Shown here one piece after another: positions 1 to 8,598 of a stretch of 19,481 nt of DNA (the first letter of the stretch is position 1; the number at the start of each line of letters is the position of its first letter). The stretch covers positions 1 to 19,481 of the forward strand of contig CAYRLZ010000050.1 of assembly GCA_964425275.1 (NCBI GenBank), written 5' to 3'. Source of the stretch: CAYRLZ01 sp964425275. Lineage in GTDB: Bacteria > Hydrothermota > Tepidihabitantia > Tepidihabitantales > JBDRVQ01. The notes below the pieces were generated by a model. The model saw nothing but the letters and a program-made list of their open reading frames with translations. It was not told the origin of the DNA and ran no database searches. The translations under genes were made by a program, and so were the position numbers.

Positions 1-145
1 GTTAACTCCCCGGGAGGAGGTCTTTGCTAAGACCCATATAAGGGATAATCGCTTTTTTGCTTTTCCTCCTCTAATTCTGGATGATTTAGAGGTATTTAGC
101 GATGACCTTCTTTCTAGGTACGATGTCCCCGAACACCACAACTAA
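1..145 (+). CDS. C-terminal end of an unrecognised protein (5' end outside window)
   Basis: The frame beginning at base 2 is open from the window edge to the TAA at 143-145 and encodes about 47 residues. They include FFAFPPLILDDLEVFSDDLL and end in YDVPEHHN. The acidic and aromatic composition looks like a real protein tail rather than chance, and the gene would lie upstream of and parallel to dnaE. I do not recognise the family. No clear hairpin terminator follows the stop. Only the C terminus is visible, so no function is proposed. Confidence 0.5.
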   Translation, partial: LTPREEVFAKTHIRDNRFFAFPPLILDDLEVFSDDLLSRYDVPEHHN

Positions 146-608
146 TTATCATCTGGGAAACCTTGGCAAAAATTCCGATAGTGAGATAAAAAAGATTATT
201 GGTTAATTGGGATATTTAGAGTGAGAACCGACAGATTTTACAAGTTTTATAACCAACTGATTTTGTGGGAAGAACAGAGGTGAAAGGAAACTGTCGCAAT
301 GGCTCGTGGGGGTGACGGAAACGCTTGATAGAAGGGCTTCTGCGGCGGTCTTTTGTTTTTTTAGCGGTGAATTTAGGTGAGCGGTTGTGGTTAAAGGTTT
401 TAATAAGAAAGATATTAGAGAAGGCGAAAAGATTTTTCCCAATACCGGAGATTAAATTTTATGCATAAGCAGAAGGTAAATATCGGATATTATTCAAAAG
501 TGGTTTTGGTCCACCGATACGGGAGAAAGTAAAAAATATCGGTCAAATGGTATTTTCATTTATGGGGTAGTTTTTTAAATTTTGGGGAAACTCCAGAATT
601 CTTATCGG
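146..608. other. Gene-poor region upstream of dnaE
   Basis: This 463-bp stretch holds no gene I can support. Short open stretches occur on both strands. One plus-strand stretch at about 315-468 reads like helical protein (it includes GERLWLKVLIRKILEKAKRF), but it has no convincing start or ribosome binding site and ends at TAA. It could be a decayed gene, a small gene or coincidence. No tRNA-like or terminator-like structure stands out. Confidence 0.5.
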
Positions 609-637
609 TTGACTTTTCTTTTTTTCTTTATTATATT
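609..637 (+). promoter_or_regulatory. sigma70-type promoter of dnaE, giving a leaderless mRNA
   Basis: The -35 box TTGACT (609-614) and the -10 box TATATT (632-637) are separated by exactly 17 nt. Transcription starting 7 nt after the -10 box falls on the G of the GTG at 644, so the dnaE transcript would have no 5' leader. No Shine-Dalgarno sequence lies upstream. Confidence 0.75.
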
Positions 638-643
638 TCTTTG

Positions 644-3600
644 GTGAGTGAGTTCGTTCATCTTCATATTCATTCCGAGTATAGTCTGTTAGATGGCGCC
701 CAGAAGTTAGATTCTATTCTCTTTTTGGCTCGGGAGTTTAATATGCCTGCCTTGGCCCTCACTGACCACGGAAATCTCTTCGGGGCAATTGAGTTTTATA
801 AGAAGGCAAAAGAATTTGGCTTGAAGCCAATTATTGGCTGTGAAGTCTATTGCGCACCCACTTCCCGTAAAGAGAGGAGGATTATCCCGCAAGTCCCAGA
901 ATCAAGTTTCCATCTCACCCTCTTGGCCCAGGATTTTATTGGGTATAAAAATTTAGTGCGGCTGGTCTCTTTGGGTTATTTGGAGGGATTCTATTACCGA
1001 CCACGTATTGATAAGGAGTTATTGGGTCAGTATGGTAGGGGGCTTATCTGTCTTTCTGGTTGCCGGAAGGGTGAAATCCCTTATTATTTAGCGAAGGGGG
1101 AAGTGGAGAAGGCAAAAAGGGCTTGTGGGGAATTTAAGGAAATCTTCGGCGAAAACTTCTTCTTAGAGGTGATGCGGATTGGACTTCAGGAGGAGGAAAA
1201 GATAATTTCCGGACTGTGTGAGTTAGGTAGAAAATTGGGGGTAAGGCTCTGTGCTACTAATGATTGCCATTATCTCTCTCGGGAAGATAGGTTAGCCCAT
1301 GAGGTGATGCTCTGTCTGCAAACGAATAAGAAACTCATGGATTCAAAAAGGCTCAGTTTTTCTTCTGAGGAGTTGTTCTTTAAGTCGCCCGAGGAGATGA
1401 AGGCGCTCTTTTCTGAACTTCCGGAGGCAGTGAAGACAACCCAAAAGATAGCGGAGATGGTTAATCTTGAATTAGACCTCGCGGGGAAGAAGTTTCACTT
1501 ACCCGATTTCCCTTTGCCTCCGGAATACCAATCAGAAAAGGAGGGCGCCTTTTTATATCTCTCTCATTTGGCTTGGGCCGGATTGAAAAGAAGGTATTCT
1601 CAAATTACGCGACAGACAACCGAAAGGTTGAAGTATGAATTGTCGGTCATAAAGGAACTCGGCTTTGCCAATTATTTTCTAGTAATTAAGGATATTATTG
1701 ACTTTGCCCGAAGGAATAATATTCCGGTTGGACCAGGGCGGGGTTCGGCGGTCGGTAGCCTTTGCCTCTACTGCTTGGGAATTACTGATTGTGACCCATT
1801 AAAATATGATTTACTTTTTGAGCGGTTTATGAATCCCCAGCGCGTCTCACTCCCTGATATTGATATTGATTTTGGTGATAAACGAAGGGAGGAGGTTATC
1901 TCTTATATCAAAGAGAAGTATGGTGAGGATAAGGTTACGAAGGTAATCACTTTTGGGACCTTGCAAGCCCGGGCGGTGGTGCGGGATGTTGGTCGAGTAC
2001 TTTCACTACCTTTACCGGAGATAGATTTCATCAGTAAACTCATCCCCGATAATGTTACCCTAACTGAGGCGATTGAGGGTAGTGAAGAGTTGCGGCAAAT
2101 TTTTGAGCGGAATGAGTTTAAACAACTAAAAGAGATTGCCTTAAAATTGGAGGGACAGGTTCGGCACGCCTCAATCCATGCCTCGGGGATTATCATTACA
2201 CCCTTCACCCTTTGGGAGATGATTCCGGTCTATAAAAGCACGGAAGGCGAAATCTCAACTCAGTATGATATGAATTCACTCCAAGACCTAGGGATTGTCA
2301 AGATGGATATTCTTGGGTTAAAGACCTTAACGGTAATTCAAGAGACCGCCGAATTAATCCAAGAGCGCGGATTAAAGATTGAATTGGATAAGTTGCCATT
2401 GAATGATGAGAAGACCTATTCACTTTTGAAAAAGGCCCAGGTCTTAGGGGTTTTCCAGTTAGAATCTTATGGGATGCGGGAAATCTTAAAGAAACTCGCC
2501 CCGGAAAAATTTGAGGACCTGATTGCGGTCATCTCGTTATATCGGCCGGGTCCACTTTCCCAGGGGAATGTTGATGAGTATATTTTGCGGAAGAAAAATC
2601 ACTCGGCAATAACTTATCCCCACCCTCTGTTAGAGGATATCTTGAAAGAGACCTATGGGATGATTGTCTATCAGGAACAGGTGATGCGCATTGCTGCCAC
2701 CTTTGCCGGCTTCTCCCTGGCTCAGGCTGATGTCCTCCGTCAGGCAATGGGGAAAAAGAATGAAGAACTTATGAAGTCAATGCGCGAGGATTTTATCAAG
2801 GGGGCTTGTGAAAGGAATATCCCGCGCCAAAAGGCGGAAGAGCTCTTTTCGGCAATTTTGCCTTTCTCGGGTTATGCCTTTAATAAATCGCATTCTGTTG
2901 GGTATGCGACCATTGCCTATATTACCGCTTTCCTTTTAGCCAATTACCCTAAGGAGTTCATCTGTGTCTCCCTGACTAATGAAATCGGCGCTCAAGAAAA
3001 GATTGCCCGGTGGTTAGGAGAGATTAAAGAGATGGGAATTCCAATTCTTCCCCCGGATGTGAATTATAGTTTTTATCACTTCACCTGCGAAGGGGAAGCG
3101 ATTCGCTTTGGCTTGGGCGCGATAAAGAATATCGGTAAGTCTTTTGCCGAAAGTATCGTCCGTGAGCGGAAAAATAAAAGATACGATACTCTCTTGGACT
3201 TAATTTTGCGGACAAAAGCCTTTGGCAACCGAAAGTCTTATGAATATTTAATAAAAGCCGGGGCACTTTCTTCAATTAACCCGGACCGCCAAAGCCTGTT
3301 AGAAAGCCTAGACCGGGAATTAGAAAGGGCAAACTCTCACAAACGAGAATTTGCCCTAAGGCAATTTACCCTTTTTGACCGAGAAGAGAGAAAGTCTCCT
3401 TTCACTAAAAGATATACTCCGGAAGATATTCTACACTGGGAAAAGGATGCCTTAGGATTTTATCTCACTTCGCATCCCTTAGAGAGGAATATGTTAGAAT
3501 ACGAGTCTTTTAATCTTCCTCGGATCCGTGACCTGGGTAGTTTCAATGGCCAAAGTTGTATATTCGCCGGGCTTGTTATTAGTAGAAAGGCAAAGCGCGA

Positions 3601-4042
3601 TAAAAAAGGTGATGAATATTTGATTCTGCGAGTGGAAGACCTTACCGGCAATTGTGATGTCTTAGTATTTGGTCCTCTAATTTTGGAAAATAAGAAGATT
3701 TTGCGGCAAGATAATTTAGTCTTAATTAAGGGAAAGGTTCGGGTAAAAATGGATGCCCCGCCCTCTTGCCGGGCCCTGGCCATCATCCCTTTCTCGGAGT
3801 ATCCCCAATGGGTGGGAAAGGTTATTCTTGAAGTGTCTGGGGAAACATTAGACCTCCAACCCCTCAAATCGGTTATCAGTAATTACCCAGGAACAAGGGA
3901 TGTCTTTTTACGAATGCCGGATGGTAATCGTAAGCGCCTCGTCCGTCTCAAAGGAGTTGGGGTGGAAGTTTGCCGGGAGTTATTAAAGGAGTTAAGAAAT
4001 CTCCCCAAGGTATCAGGGGTGCGGTTAGACTTCTTATTATGA
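644..4042 (+). CDS. dnaE: DNA polymerase III alpha subunit
   Basis: This is the replicative polymerase subunit of the DNA polymerase III holoenzyme, 1132 residues (E. coli DnaE is 1160). Residue numbers here count the TTG at 641 as 1. The N-terminal PHP domain (about 5-215) has HLHIHSEYS, TDHGN, GCEVYC and NDCHY, so all the expected metal ligands seem present (His9, His11, Asp18, His43, Glu68, His91, Cys141, Asp208, His210). The palm carries the three catalytic aspartates, two in PDIDIDF (406, 408) and one in MDILGLKTL (556). A C-terminal OB-fold region contains FAGLVISRKAKRDKKGDEY and VEDLTGNCDVLVF. GTG 644 is preferred over TTG 641 because 641 lies too close to the -10 box to be in the transcript. 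The next gene starts 14 nt after the stop, so co-transcription is likely. The identification is very secure. Confidence 0.98.
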   Translation: MSEFVHLHIHSEYSLLDGAQKLDSILFLAREFNMPALALTDHGNLFGAIEFYKKAKEFGLKPIIGCEVYCAPTSRKERRIIPQVPESSFHLTLLAQDFIGYKNLVRLVSLGYLEGFYYRPRIDKELLGQYGRGLICLSGCRKGEIPYYLAKGEVEKAKRACGEFKEIFGENFFLEVMRIGLQEEEKIISGLCELGRKLGVRLCATNDCHYLSREDRLAHEVMLCLQTNKKLMDSKRLSFSSEELFFKSPEEMKALFSELPEAVKTTQKIAEMVNLELDLAGKKFHLPDFPLPPEYQSEKEGAFLYLSHLAWAGLKRRYSQITRQTTERLKYELSVIKELGFANYFLVIKDIIDFARRNNIPVGPGRGSAVGSLCLYCLGITDCDPLKYDLLFERFMNPQRVSLPDIDIDFGDKRREEVISYIKEKYGEDKVTKVITFGTLQARAVVRDVGRVLSLPLPEIDFISKLIPDNVTLTEAIEGSEELRQIFERNEFKQLKEIALKLEGQVRHASIHASGIIITPFTLWEMIPVYKSTEGEISTQYDMNSLQDLGIVKMDILGLKTLTVIQETAELIQERGLKIELDKLPLNDEKTYSLLKKAQVLGVFQLESYGMREILKKLAPEKFEDLIAVISLYRPGPLSQGNVDEYILRKKNHSAITYPHPLLEDILKETYGMIVYQEQVMRIAATFAGFSLAQADVLRQAMGKKNEELMKSMREDFIKGACERNIPRQKAEELFSAILPFSGYAFNKSHSVGYATIAYITAFLLANYPKEFICVSLTNEIGAQEKIARWLGEIKEMGIPILPPDVNYSFYHFTCEGEAIRFGLGAIKNIGKSFAESIVRERKNKRYDTLLDLILRTKAFGNRKSYEYLIKAGALSSINPDRQSLLESLDRELERANSHKREFALRQFTLFDREERKSPFTKRYTPEDILHWEKDALGFYLTSHPLERNMLEYESFNLPRIRDLGSFNGQSCIFAGLVISRKAKRDKKGDEYLILRVEDLTGNCDVLVFGPLILENKKILRQDNLVLIKGKVRVKMDAPPSCRALAIIPFSEYPQWVGKVILEVSGETLDLQPLKSVISNYPGTRDVFLRMPDGNRKRLVRLKGVGVEVCRELLKELRNLPKVSGVRLDFLL

Positions 4043-4045
4043 GAT

Positions 4046-4054
4046 AGGAAGGAG
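4046..4054 (+). promoter_or_regulatory. Strong Shine-Dalgarno sequence of the FG-GAP protein
   Basis: AGGAAGGAG lies just upstream of the ATG at 4057, in the 14-nt gap after the dnaE stop. It contrasts with the absence of any such site before dnaE, gyrA and serS and supports translation from a polycistronic message. Confidence 0.7.
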
Positions 4055-4056
4055 AG

Positions 4057-6240
4057 ATGAAATATAAGATTTTGTATTTGGTCTTCTTTACCCTGATTGC
4101 CCGGGGAGAAGACTGGGATACCCTGTCTCTCTTTTCCTCACCTTTTCCCTTAGGTAAGGTCTTAATTACCCGTAAACTGAAAGGAGAGATGGATGATACC
4201 GCAAGAATCTTTTTCTCTGATACCAGTTTCGCCTATCTCTTGACTGATACCGCACGATTTTATCCGATAAAATTGCGGGCGGAGGTCTTGGGTAGAATTG
4301 GCCGGGGTTATAGTTTAGTTGACGCCGGAGATTTGGATGGCGATGGCCGAGAGGATTTAATTCTAACCAGAAATATCCCCCCTTATAATATCCTCCGGTT
4401 TTATTGGAGTGGTGCTTTTTGGCAGAGGGAGGAAATCGGACAAGCCGGAGAGATGATTTATGACCTAACGGTTGGCGATTGTGATAATGATGGGAAAAAG
4501 GAGATTCTCCTCGGCGGTTATAATAGTTTAAAGATTTGTCGCTTTACCATTTCCGGTTGGGAGGTAGTTCCGATTTTGACCAATACCGGGGAGATAAAAG
4601 GAGTAACCATCGGTAATTTTGACCCAACTGCTTCGGGAAGAGAGATTGGAGCGACATTTTCTGGTGGAAAGGTGAAGCGGATTCATTGGAATGGCCGAGA
4701 GTGGGATACCGTGACTATCTTCTCAAATTCTAACCTCTCTTTGGGGAAGATTTTAAGCGGTGATTTTGACCGCGCCAGTTTTGGCGAAGAGATTTGTGTA
4801 GTAAATCGGAGGCAACCCCAGACCTTTGGTTGTTTGTATGAAATATATTATTCCGGTGGTTTTGCTTCCCGAATAATATTCCGCCCAACCGGTGAACCAA
4901 CTTACACCGACCTCTCAATTGGTAATTTCTATGATGCCAACCCCGGGAATGAGCTAGTGGCGGTTACTGACTATGGACTACCTAACCACTGCCGGATTGT
5001 TTATGGCAGTGGTAATAACTGGCAGAATGCGGTCATCTTCTCAGTAGGGGAGAGGGTATTTTATGGGGTTAAGGTCGGTGATGCTAATCGGCACCGTCTC
5101 TATAATGAAGAGATATTGACCACCGTTAGCCAAAGGCTCTATCTTTTGCAACAGTATAAACCTTATCCACCGGTTATCACCAATATATCCCAACCCCCTT
5201 TTCCCCTACCCGGTGAGACCCTGAGGATAAGTTGTAAGATTTACACACCGAACGATTCCCTCCGCTATATCTCGGATACCCTCTATTTCTCTCGGCGGGG
5301 CAGCACTTTTTACCCGGTCTTAAAGGATACCTTTTCGGAAGCGGATTCTATCTTTTTTTATACAATTCCCCCTGGTGATAGTGGCGAGAGGTTCTTCTAT
5401 TATATAAAGGCATTTAATCGCTTCGGGCGTTTCTCGCAGTCGCCAACTAAGACATTAAACATAGGTTTAATACGACAGATTAGAGAAATCCAATACACCA
5501 CCGACCCACAGGGTCGCTCGCCGGATACCAATAAATGGGTAATTACCACCGGTGTTGTTTCCGGGATATTTCGGAATAACTTCTTCGTTGAAGAGAGAGA
5601 ACTTCCCAGCTGGAAGGGAATTTTCATCACTTCTGACCTACCGCCACCCCAGACAGGCGACAGTGTAAAAATCTCCGGTCGGGTCTTAGAGATTAATAAT
5701 CTCACAACGATTCGGATGTCGTTTGACTCCGGGTCTTCAATTGTAATCTACCGTCGGGGTATTCCTCTCTTACCGCAATTGGTTAGGATACCGGAAATAA
5801 CCGAATCCTTAGAAGGCGTCCTTGGGAAATTAGATACCCTTCACTTTAAGGCCAGAGGTTTCTTTGAAGGAAACCAGGAATATTGGGCTTATTCACTATC
5901 AGAAAGTGAGTCAATACTGGTAAGGATTGAAGAAGCGACGAATATCCCGGGGATGGTAATTCCTGAGACACCATTTATGATTACCGGCAACATCGCCCAA
6001 TCCGGTTTTAATTTCCAAATTCTACCCCGTTGCCGTAACGACTTCTTAATTTATCCACCAGGGATTAAGGAGATGGGAAGCGGTTTCGTCCACCAAAGAG
6101 AAAAGGATAGACAGACAATTGAACTCTTTGATGCCCTGGGTAGAAAGGTTAGAGGGAATCGGTTATCCGGAGGAGTTTACTTGATAAAGAAGAAGGGTGG
6201 TTATAAAGTAGTTATCATTCGCAATCTTCGGTTACATTAA
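4057..6240 (+). CDS. Secreted FG-GAP beta-propeller protein with C-terminal sorting-like tail
   Basis: This 727-residue protein is predicted to be exported and probably surface-attached; its ligand is unknown. The N terminus is a short signal peptide (MKYKILYLVFFTLIARG). Six FG-GAP/VCBS-like repeats follow at about 91-103, 139-152, 185-199, 233-249, 287-303 and 339-355. The first two keep calcium-binding signatures (GDLDGDGREDL, GDCDNDGKKEI) and the later ones are degenerate (GNFDPTASGREI, GDFDRASFGEEI). A fibronectin/Ig-like segment follows (about 372-470), then a beta-rich, possibly OB-like domain (about 485-650, with GDSVKISGRVLEI). The end (about 690-727, IELFDALGRKV then SGGVYLIKK) resembles the type A sorting domain of type IX secretion substrates, though shortened. 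It sits 14 nt after dnaE. No enzymatic motif was seen. Confidence 0.8.
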   Translation: MKYKILYLVFFTLIARGEDWDTLSLFSSPFPLGKVLITRKLKGEMDDTARIFFSDTSFAYLLTDTARFYPIKLRAEVLGRIGRGYSLVDAGDLDGDGREDLILTRNIPPYNILRFYWSGAFWQREEIGQAGEMIYDLTVGDCDNDGKKEILLGGYNSLKICRFTISGWEVVPILTNTGEIKGVTIGNFDPTASGREIGATFSGGKVKRIHWNGREWDTVTIFSNSNLSLGKILSGDFDRASFGEEICVVNRRQPQTFGCLYEIYYSGGFASRIIFRPTGEPTYTDLSIGNFYDANPGNELVAVTDYGLPNHCRIVYGSGNNWQNAVIFSVGERVFYGVKVGDANRHRLYNEEILTTVSQRLYLLQQYKPYPPVITNISQPPFPLPGETLRISCKIYTPNDSLRYISDTLYFSRRGSTFYPVLKDTFSEADSIFFYTIPPGDSGERFFYYIKAFNRFGRFSQSPTKTLNIGLIRQIREIQYTTDPQGRSPDTNKWVITTGVVSGIFRNNFFVEERELPSWKGIFITSDLPPPQTGDSVKISGRVLEINNLTTIRMSFDSGSSIVIYRRGIPLLPQLVRIPEITESLEGVLGKLDTLHFKARGFFEGNQEYWAYSLSESESILVRIEEATNIPGMVIPETPFMITGNIAQSGFNFQILPRCRNDFLIYPPGIKEMGSGFVHQREKDRQTIELFDALGRKVRGNRLSGGVYLIKKKGGYKVVIIRNLRLH

Positions 6241-6247
6241 GATAGGT

Positions 6248-6277
6248 TTGATTTTTGGGTGCTCATTTTTTTATTAT
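6248..6277 (+). promoter_or_regulatory. Possible promoter of the MFS/EamA transporter pair
   Basis: TTGATT (6248-6253) and TATTAT (6272-6277) are 18 nt apart, in the 99-bp gap after the FG-GAP gene. Transcription would give a leader of about 55 nt. The boxes are imperfect and read-through from dnaE is equally possible. Confidence 0.3.
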
Positions 6278-6300
6278 TCCCGATATCTTCCTAGTGAGCA
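6260..6300 (+). repeat. Inverted repeat spanning the putative promoter upstream of the MFS gene
   Basis: TGCTCATT (6260-6267) can pair with AGTGAGCA (6293-6300); the eight positions include one G-T pair, around a 25-nt spacer. The arms bracket the possible -10 box. It could be an operator, a weak terminator for the upstream gene, or chance. No U-tract follows the right arm, which argues against an intrinsic terminator. Confidence 0.25.
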
Positions 6301-6339
6301 ATATATTCAATCTCAATTGGGTCTCCGGATGAAAAGAAG

Positions 6340-7662
6340 ATGAATGAGACGGAACGGAAAACGAGTCTAAGAAATTCATTTTTTGATGGTCTGTTCGCCT
6401 CAATCTCTCTTGGTTTTACACAAAACTATCTTATCCCTTTTGGTCTATTTTTAGGGGCGAATAGTTTCTCAATTGGGCTCTTATCCGCCCTCCCCCAATT
6501 TTTCAGTTCCCTTTTCTCACTTGTCTCTCCGGACATTGTTGAGTGGATAAAGCGGCGGGTTAAATTTATCTTCGCCACAGTTTTTGCTCAGGCATTTTTA
6601 TGGTTATCTCTTGCCCTTCTCCCAATTCTTCCCGTAGAAAGGATTCTCTTATATATCATCCTATTAACCCTTAATACCTCCTTTGGAGCAGCAGGCACCT
6701 CAGCCTGGCAGAGTCTAATGAGTGATACCGTAGAAAAGGAGCGCTACGGTGAATATTTTGCTTGGCGGGGAAAGGTCTTAGGATTTGTCACCCTGATTTC
6801 TAATTTTGCCGCCGGCTTTTTACTCTTTCTCTTTTCCGAGAATAAAATCATTGGATTCTTCCTTATCTTTCTCATCTCCGCGGTAACTCGGGGAATTTCT
6901 GGTTACTTCATAAATCGGATGTATGATATCCCATTAGTCGTTCTACCCGAGAAGCGATTCTCTTATTTCAGTTTCATAAAACGTCTGCCGGAGAGTAATT
7001 TTGTGCGCTTTACCCTTTTTGTTGCCGGGATAAATTTTGCTACCTTCCTCGCTGCCCCTTTCTTTTCCGTTTATATGTTAAGGGATTTAAAATTTGCCTA
7101 TTCCACTTATACTTTAATTACCACCTCTTCAACCTTAACCTCCCTCCTCACCCTCCCCTTCTGGGGGAATTATGCTGACCGGGTGGGCAACGCTAAGATT
7201 TTAAAGGCCTCCGCCTTACTTCTCCCTTTAATCCCACTTTTTTGGCTGGTCTCGGGCAACCCAATTTATCTCATCTTCTTAAATGCCTTTGCCGGTTATG
7301 CCTGGTCGGGATTTAATCTCTGTGCGATAAACTTTATCTTTGATGCCGCATCACCACCGGTCCGAACCAGATGCCTCGGCTATTTTAATTTCACAAATGG
7401 TATAGCATTATTTGCTGGTAGTTTAATCGGTGGTTATCTGGCAACCCGCCTGCCCGGCTTCTTTGGCCGCTCCCCGCTATTGACCCTCTTTTTTATCTCC
7501 GGTCTATTGAGAATCCTCGTTAATATCATCTTCCATAGGCGATTTAAGGAGGTGAGGAAAGCGGAAGCCATAGAAAGCAAAGAACTCTTCCTAATAATCT
7601 TAGGGATAAAGCCATTCCTTGCTTTAAGCGAAGATATCTTCTTCTGGAAGAAGCGAACTTAG
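6340..7662 (+). CDS. Major facilitator superfamily transporter
   Basis: This 440-residue membrane protein has about 12 hydrophobic segments, as expected for MFS proteins, and acts in the inner membrane. The loop after the seventh or eighth helix carries a motif A-like sequence (WGNYADRVGNAKIL). The N terminus MNETERKTSLRNSFFDG is short and cytoplasmic. The first half contains FGAAGTSAWQSLMSD and a loop with EKERYGEYFAWRGKV. Substrate cannot be told from sequence. The ATG at 6340 is preceded by GAAAAGAAG, a weak ribosome binding site. It overlaps the TGA of a four-codon reading frame (ATG at 6329, MKRR), which might couple translation. The EamA transporter starts 13 nt after its stop, so the two are probably co-transcribed. 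Confidence 0.85.
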   Translation: MNETERKTSLRNSFFDGLFASISLGFTQNYLIPFGLFLGANSFSIGLLSALPQFFSSLFSLVSPDIVEWIKRRVKFIFATVFAQAFLWLSLALLPILPVERILLYIILLTLNTSFGAAGTSAWQSLMSDTVEKERYGEYFAWRGKVLGFVTLISNFAAGFLLFLFSENKIIGFFLIFLISAVTRGISGYFINRMYDIPLVVLPEKRFSYFSFIKRLPESNFVRFTLFVAGINFATFLAAPFFSVYMLRDLKFAYSTYTLITTSSTLTSLLTLPFWGNYADRVGNAKILKASALLLPLIPLFWLVSGNPIYLIFLNAFAGYAWSGFNLCAINFIFDAASPPVRTRCLGYFNFTNGIALFAGSLIGGYLATRLPGFFGRSPLLTLFFISGLLRILVNIIFHRRFKEVRKAEAIESKELFLIILGIKPFLALSEDIFFWKKRT

Positions 7663-7675
7663 AAAAGAATGGATT

Positions 7676-8557
7676 ATGGAAAGAGGGAGGCGCGCCAATC
7701 TTTATGCCCTGGTCGTTGTTTTCTTGTGGGCGACGGTTGCCTCGGTTTTCAAGGTTACCCTGCGCTACTTAGAACCCAGCCAGTTATTATTTGGCGCCTC
7801 CGCGGTTTCGGTTGTGGTTCTCTTTTTAATCTTAATCTTTCAGAAGAAATTAAATCAGCTCCGCCAGCAAAGAAAGTCGGATTATCTCAATTCAGCCCTC
7901 CTTGGCTTTTTGAACCCATTTTTCTATTATTCAATTTTATTTAAGGCCTACTCGTTACTTCCGGCCCAGGCAGCACAACCCTTAAATCAGACCTGGGCGA
8001 TAATCCTCCCCACCTTCTCAATTGTCTTACTGAAACAGAAGATAAAATTAAAGAATATCCTGGCCCTCTCCCTTGGTCTCTTTGGGGTCTTGATGATATC
8101 AACTCAGGGGAAAATCACTCACCTAAATTTTACTAACCCGGCAGGCGTCTTTTTCGCTCTGAGCAGTGCCTTTATCTGGTCTTTCTTCTGGATTTATAAT
8201 CTGCGGGATAAAAGGGACGAGGTCGTAAAACTATTCCTCAATTTTCTCTTTGGCTTCATATTTATCACTATCTTTATTTTACTTTCTGTTAAGCCACTAA
8301 TCCCACTTAACGAGCGGTGGGGAATTTTGGGTGCAATCTATGTCGGATTGTTTGAGATGGGGATTACCTTTATCCTCTGGTTGAAGGCATTAAGTTTAGC
8401 CAAAACTACCGCTCAGGTGAGTAACTTAATCTATCTGGTTCCCTTTCTCTCCCTAATATTCATCAAATTCGTGGTCGGTGAGCGGATATTATTTTCCACC
8501 GTCTTTGGGTTAGTCTTTATCCTCATCGGTATAATAATTCAACAATCCGCCCAGTAG
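7676..8557 (+). CDS. EamA/DMT-family transporter (10 transmembrane helices)
   Basis: This 293-residue integral membrane protein has the two tandem EamA repeats of the drug/metabolite transporter superfamily. The first begins at ALVVVFLWATVASVFK, and its second half includes PLNQTWAIILPTFSIVLLKQ and LGLFGVLMIST. The second begins at GVFFALSSAFIWSFFWI and ends with FVVGERILFSTVFGLVFIL, typical of the final DMT helices. Members export amino acids, sugars or metabolites; the substrate here is unknown. The start at 7676 lies 13 nt after the MFS stop. An ATG at 7669 is in another frame and is not used for this product. The Shine-Dalgarno sequence is weak. The gene converges on the cvpA-like gene, with 41 nt between their stops and no clear terminator hairpin. 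Confidence 0.88.
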   Translation: MERGRRANLYALVVVFLWATVASVFKVTLRYLEPSQLLFGASAVSVVVLFLILIFQKKLNQLRQQRKSDYLNSALLGFLNPFFYYSILFKAYSLLPAQAAQPLNQTWAIILPTFSIVLLKQKIKLKNILALSLGLFGVLMISTQGKITHLNFTNPAGVFFALSSAFIWSFFWIYNLRDKRDEVVKLFLNFLFGFIFITIFILLSVKPLIPLNERWGILGAIYVGLFEMGITFILWLKALSLAKTTAQVSNLIYLVPFLSLIFIKFVVGERILFSTVFGLVFILIGIIIQQSAQ

Positions 8558-8598
8558 GCCAATCAATCGCTACGGGCTAAACTATTACCTACGGTTAA

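Noticed and set aside
203..442. 79-codon minus-strand open frame upstream of dnaE
   Set aside because: Low-complexity Ser/Leu/Pro composition, no ribosome binding site or motif, and it competes with an equally plausible plus-strand frame. Not supportable as a gene.
7669..7944. 91-codon plus-strand frame overlapping the EamA transporter start
   Set aside because: It is out of frame with the clear DMT-family protein at 7676-8557 and has no membrane or other domain features of its own.
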